From: Pseudomonadales bacterium
GTDB taxonomy: Bacteria; Pseudomonadota; Gammaproteobacteria; Pseudomonadales; DC-out160
Assembly: GCA_016765265.1 (NCBI GenBank)
Contig: JAESQG010000538.1
Location: 1 to 8,650, forward strand
Length of the DNA stretch: 8,650 nt
Reading direction: 5' to 3'
Part shown: positions 6,742 to 8,650 of the stretch, piece after piece
Numbering within the stretch: the stretch's first letter is position 1
How the letters are laid out: every line of letters starts with the position of its first letter
Translations under genes and position numbers: made by a program
Notes under the pieces: model-generated
The model's database searches: none
What the model saw: only the letters and a program-made list of their open reading frames with translations
What the model was told of the DNA's origin: nothing

Positions 6742-8604
6742 TTGCCGTGGAAAGAGATCATAGAAGTGGATACCCCTAAATATTCTATCGCAGGCATGGG
6801 TGCTTGTATTGGAGCCGCAGAAGGCTTAGATATGTTGGATCAAATGATCTTTGATGGTGTTCAAGGATTTTCTACCCGTGAGGTGAACGGTGCCACTCTA
6901 TTTGGGGGATTTCTGACGATAGAACATTTAGACGATGAGTCTGATTTAAACCTTCTGGAAAAGGTGGTAGGTGATGCGATTACCGATACTAACTCTAGCT
7001 TATCTCTAAAAGATTGTAGTTTGATCTTGGTGTCAAGTAAAAGTGAAAACAAGATTAGTGATTTGTTTAAAGGCGAATGTAAGGATTTTCATAAGTTCGA
7101 CACATTCGCTGAGGCCTTAAATGCGACCGCCGAGCTTCAAAATAGCAGCGACAGCAAAGCAATGGTTATCGCCGCAATTGACCGAATGAATAACAAATTT
7201 CTACAGTCAGAAAATTTGCTAGAAAAAGAACCCCGATTACAACAGCAAGAAAATCCTACGCTAGTATTTGATGAGTCTAACCCCAAAGGATTGTTAGGTG
7301 AGGGTGCAGCGGCAATTGTTTTAGTTAGAGAGCCAACTACGTCAGCACCGGGCTACTCATCCATGCCTCGTTTCTATGCCTCTATTGAGGCACAGGCACT
7401 CGATGATAGAGGCAATGATGGGCAACAGAAGAACTTAGAGGTTCAAGCTAATCAGGCTCACATTAAGAGAATTTCGCAAAATTCGCTTTCACAGAGCGGT
7501 ATTGTTGCAGCGGATGTGCATTATCTCGAGGTGTCCGCAGGAGGAGATGAAAGAATAGATAAAGAGGAGCTAGCGGGATTGATGTCTATTTATGGGCAGG
7601 TTGAATCCGATAGCTCGTCACCTCAGTCAGATAGTCTTAACTGTGCTGTGGGCAGTGCAAAAACAAATTTTGGAGAGACTAATCATGTCTCCAGTTTATT
7701 AGCTATCGTTAAGACCAGCCTTTGTTTGTACCATCGATATTTTCCAGGAACACCTGCTTGGACCGGCCCGGGAGATAAAGCTCAATGGAGTGGAAGTGGA
7801 CTTTACGTGCCCAGTGACGCTCGTAGTTGGTTTGTAGAACAAGAAACACCCCAGCGAAATGCTGCGGTGAGTTTGGTGGAAGGGGATAGATATTCCCATG
7901 TGATTCTTTCCGATAGATTATCGCCCTCGCAGCGTCACAATCAATACCTGGCTCAAGTTTGCTGTTCAGTGTTTCCTGTACTTGGGGATTCAGAATCGGA
8001 GTTGTTAGAAAAACTAGATCAGTTGATGAATGACATTCAGCATCAAGATATAAAAGCGACTGCGTTGCAGTATTATCAAAGTGCTGAACAAACATCAGCT
8101 AAACAAACATCAGCTAAGCAATATGCGGCTATGATATTAGGTGAAAATAAGGCCACTATACAAAAAGAAATTGAATCGATAATAAAAGGGATTAGTAAAG
8201 CCTTTATTGAACAGGGTGAAATAAAGACACCGAAGGGAAGTTATTTTACAGCAGCGCCACTGGGGTATGAAGCAGAGGTCGCTTTTATGTACCCAGGAGT
8301 AGGCAGTTCTTATGTGGGCCTGGGACAGAAGATATTTCACTTATTTCCCTCTGTTTACGAAACAGCGGTTACCATGACTTCCAGCCTAGGTCGTGTGCTG
8401 AAAGAAAACCGTCTTTATCCCCGTAGCCAACATCTATTGAGTTTCAAAGAAAAACGAAAAATCGATACAGATCTACATAGTGATCTGGATTCCATAGGTG
8501 AAACCGATACGGCCTACTCTGTTGTTTGTACCAAAGTAATGATGGATGTTTTTGGCGTTAAACCCTCAATTGCTTTTGGTTATAGTATGGTGAGGCAAGC
8601 ATGA
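6742..8604 (+). CDS. pfaB: PfaB-like PUFA synthase subunit (degenerate KS + AT), frame broken at the AT active site
   Basis: Second subunit of the PUFA synthase; PfaB family members carry an acyltransferase linked to the final product type. Residues 10-395 resemble a shortened KS without catalytic residues. An AT starts at about residue 512 (VAFMYPGVGSSYVGLG) and reaches the nucleophile elbow FGYSM (Ser codon 8584-8586). The frame then reads Val-Arg-Gln-Ala-stop. A -1 frame from 8589 instead reads GGT GAG GCA AGC and continues GEASMMSALSVW to the window edge, matching the expected GYSxGEAS of PfaB. The 620-residue length is thus an artefact or lesion, and the full gene runs beyond the window. 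The only in-frame start after the stop at 6736-6738 is TTG 6742. ATG 6725 would join this frame if one A were added to the A-run at 6737-6741, giving MSHNKKLPWKEI. PfaC was considered but rejected because an AT, not a second KS/CLF, follows the KS-like part. Confidence 0.85.
   Translation: MPWKEIIEVDTPKYSIAGMGACIGAAEGLDMLDQMIFDGVQGFSTREVNGATLFGGFLTIEHLDDESDLNLLEKVVGDAITDTNSSLSLKDCSLILVSSKSENKISDLFKGECKDFHKFDTFAEALNATAELQNSSDSKAMVIAAIDRMNNKFLQSENLLEKEPRLQQQENPTLVFDESNPKGLLGEGAAAIVLVREPTTSAPGYSSMPRFYASIEAQALDDRGNDGQQKNLEVQANQAHIKRISQNSLSQSGIVAADVHYLEVSAGGDERIDKEELAGLMSIYGQVESDSSSPQSDSLNCAVGSAKTNFGETNHVSSLLAIVKTSLCLYHRYFPGTPAWTGPGDKAQWSGSGLYVPSDARSWFVEQETPQRNAAVSLVEGDRYSHVILSDRLSPSQRHNQYLAQVCCSVFPVLGDSESELLEKLDQLMNDIQHQDIKATALQYYQSAEQTSAKQTSAKQYAAMILGENKATIQKEIESIIKGISKAFIEQGEIKTPKGSYFTAAPLGYEAEVAFMYPGVGSSYVGLGQKIFHLFPSVYETAVTMTSSLGRVLKENRLYPRSQHLLSFKEKRKIDTDLHSDLDSIGETDTAYSVVCTKVMMDVFGVKPSIAFGYSMVRQA
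6769..7925 (+). other. PfaB KS-like region lacking catalytic residues
   Basis: Recognisable thiolase-fold landmarks remain: SIAGMGACIG at the start, GLLGEGAAAIVL in the middle, GSAKTNFGE near the end. The spacing from the first landmark to the expected nucleophile region is about 50 residues shorter than in active KS domains, and no Cys nucleophile motif is present. The HGTGT motif is replaced by SAGGD (Ser codon 7534-7536). The second catalytic His is Glu in GSAKTNFGE (codon 7675-7677), although the Lys is kept (7660-7662). It is probably structural, perhaps for docking. Confidence 0.75.
8088..8117 (+). repeat. Perfect 15-bp tandem duplication in the pfaB interdomain linker
   Basis: The unit acaaacatcagctaa occurs at 8088-8102 and again at 8103-8117. 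It adds five residues in frame (QTSAK twice) in a hydrophilic stretch between the KS-like and AT regions. The perfect identity indicates a recent slippage duplication. Confidence 0.93.
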
Positions 8605-8650
8605 TGAGTGCGCTGAGTGTTTGGACGAACCCCGCAGAAGTTGGCGATCG
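8275..8650 (+). other. PfaB acyltransferase domain, N-terminal part, crossing a frameshift
   Basis: EVAFMYPGVGSSYVGLGQ is the PfaB version of the AT opening motif. Nucleophile Ser is in AFGYSM (8584-8586). After 8589 coding continues one frame back as GEASMMSALSVWTNPAEVGD to the last bases of the window. The remainder of the AT, with its catalytic His, lies outside. Confidence 0.8.
8587..8594 (+). other. Apparent one-base deletion (frameshift) in pfaB
   Basis: The sequence reads ATG GTG AGG. One more G would give ATG GGT GAG GCA AGC, that is MGEAS, restoring the conserved GYSxGEAS elbow and removing the TGA at 8602-8604. The downstream frame stays open to position 8650. It may be a sequencing or assembly error in a short G-run, a real mutation, or much less likely a -1 recoding site. 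Confidence 0.85.

Noticed and set aside
7699..8095. Antisense frame of 128 codons opposite pfaB
   Set aside because: No domain or ribosome binding site is recognised, and the sense strand has KS-like and linker coding that extends through it.
8587..8592. Programmed -1 ribosomal frameshift at the AT elbow
   Set aside because: No slippery heptamer is present at the site, and making full-length PfaB by recoding at an active-site codon is not known in the family. A deletion or sequencing error is simpler.

Overview
The window holds most of the first gene and much of the second gene of a bacterial polyunsaturated fatty acid (PUFA) synthase locus of the pfa type, both on the + strand. This iterative polyketide-synthase-like system makes EPA or DHA from malonyl units in marine Gammaproteobacteria such as Shewanella, Moritella, Photobacterium and Colwellia. 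The gene content, the moderate base composition and the Pfa-specific domain order suggest a marine gammaproteobacterium. I cannot name the genus, or say whether the product is EPA, DHA or another PUFA.

Layout: (1) Positions 1-6703 are pfaA, missing its 5' part. It enters in the C-terminal part of the ketosynthase (KS) and continues through a malonyltransferase (MAT), a long Pro/Gln/Val-rich linker carrying a twin helical repeat, five tandem acyl carrier proteins (ACPs), a ketoreductase (KR) and a C-terminal dehydratase-like double hotdog (DH). (2) Positions 6704-6741 are a short junction with a ribosome binding site and no terminator, so the genes look co-transcribed. (3) Positions 6742-8604 are a pfaB-like frame: a shortened KS-like region without catalytic residues, then the start of an acyltransferase (AT). 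The rest of pfaB, and any pfaC (KS-CLF-DH-DH), pfaD (enoyl reductase) or pfaE (phosphopantetheinyl transferase), would lie outside the window.

How they work together: MAT loads malonyl onto the ACP array, KS condenses, KR reduces the beta-keto group and DH domains dehydrate or help shape the chain. PfaB supplies a further AT linked to product identity. KS-CLF, DH-DH and enoyl reductase functions come from the other subunits.

I do not see an undescribed system. The most notable points are: an apparent one-base deletion exactly at the AT nucleophile elbow of pfaB, which ends the frame at 8604 although coding clearly continues in another frame to the window edge; a second possible one-base loss in an A-run at the pfaB start; the catalytically dead KS-like region of PfaB; and the twin HQxxTLxVHExYL repeat in the PfaA linker.
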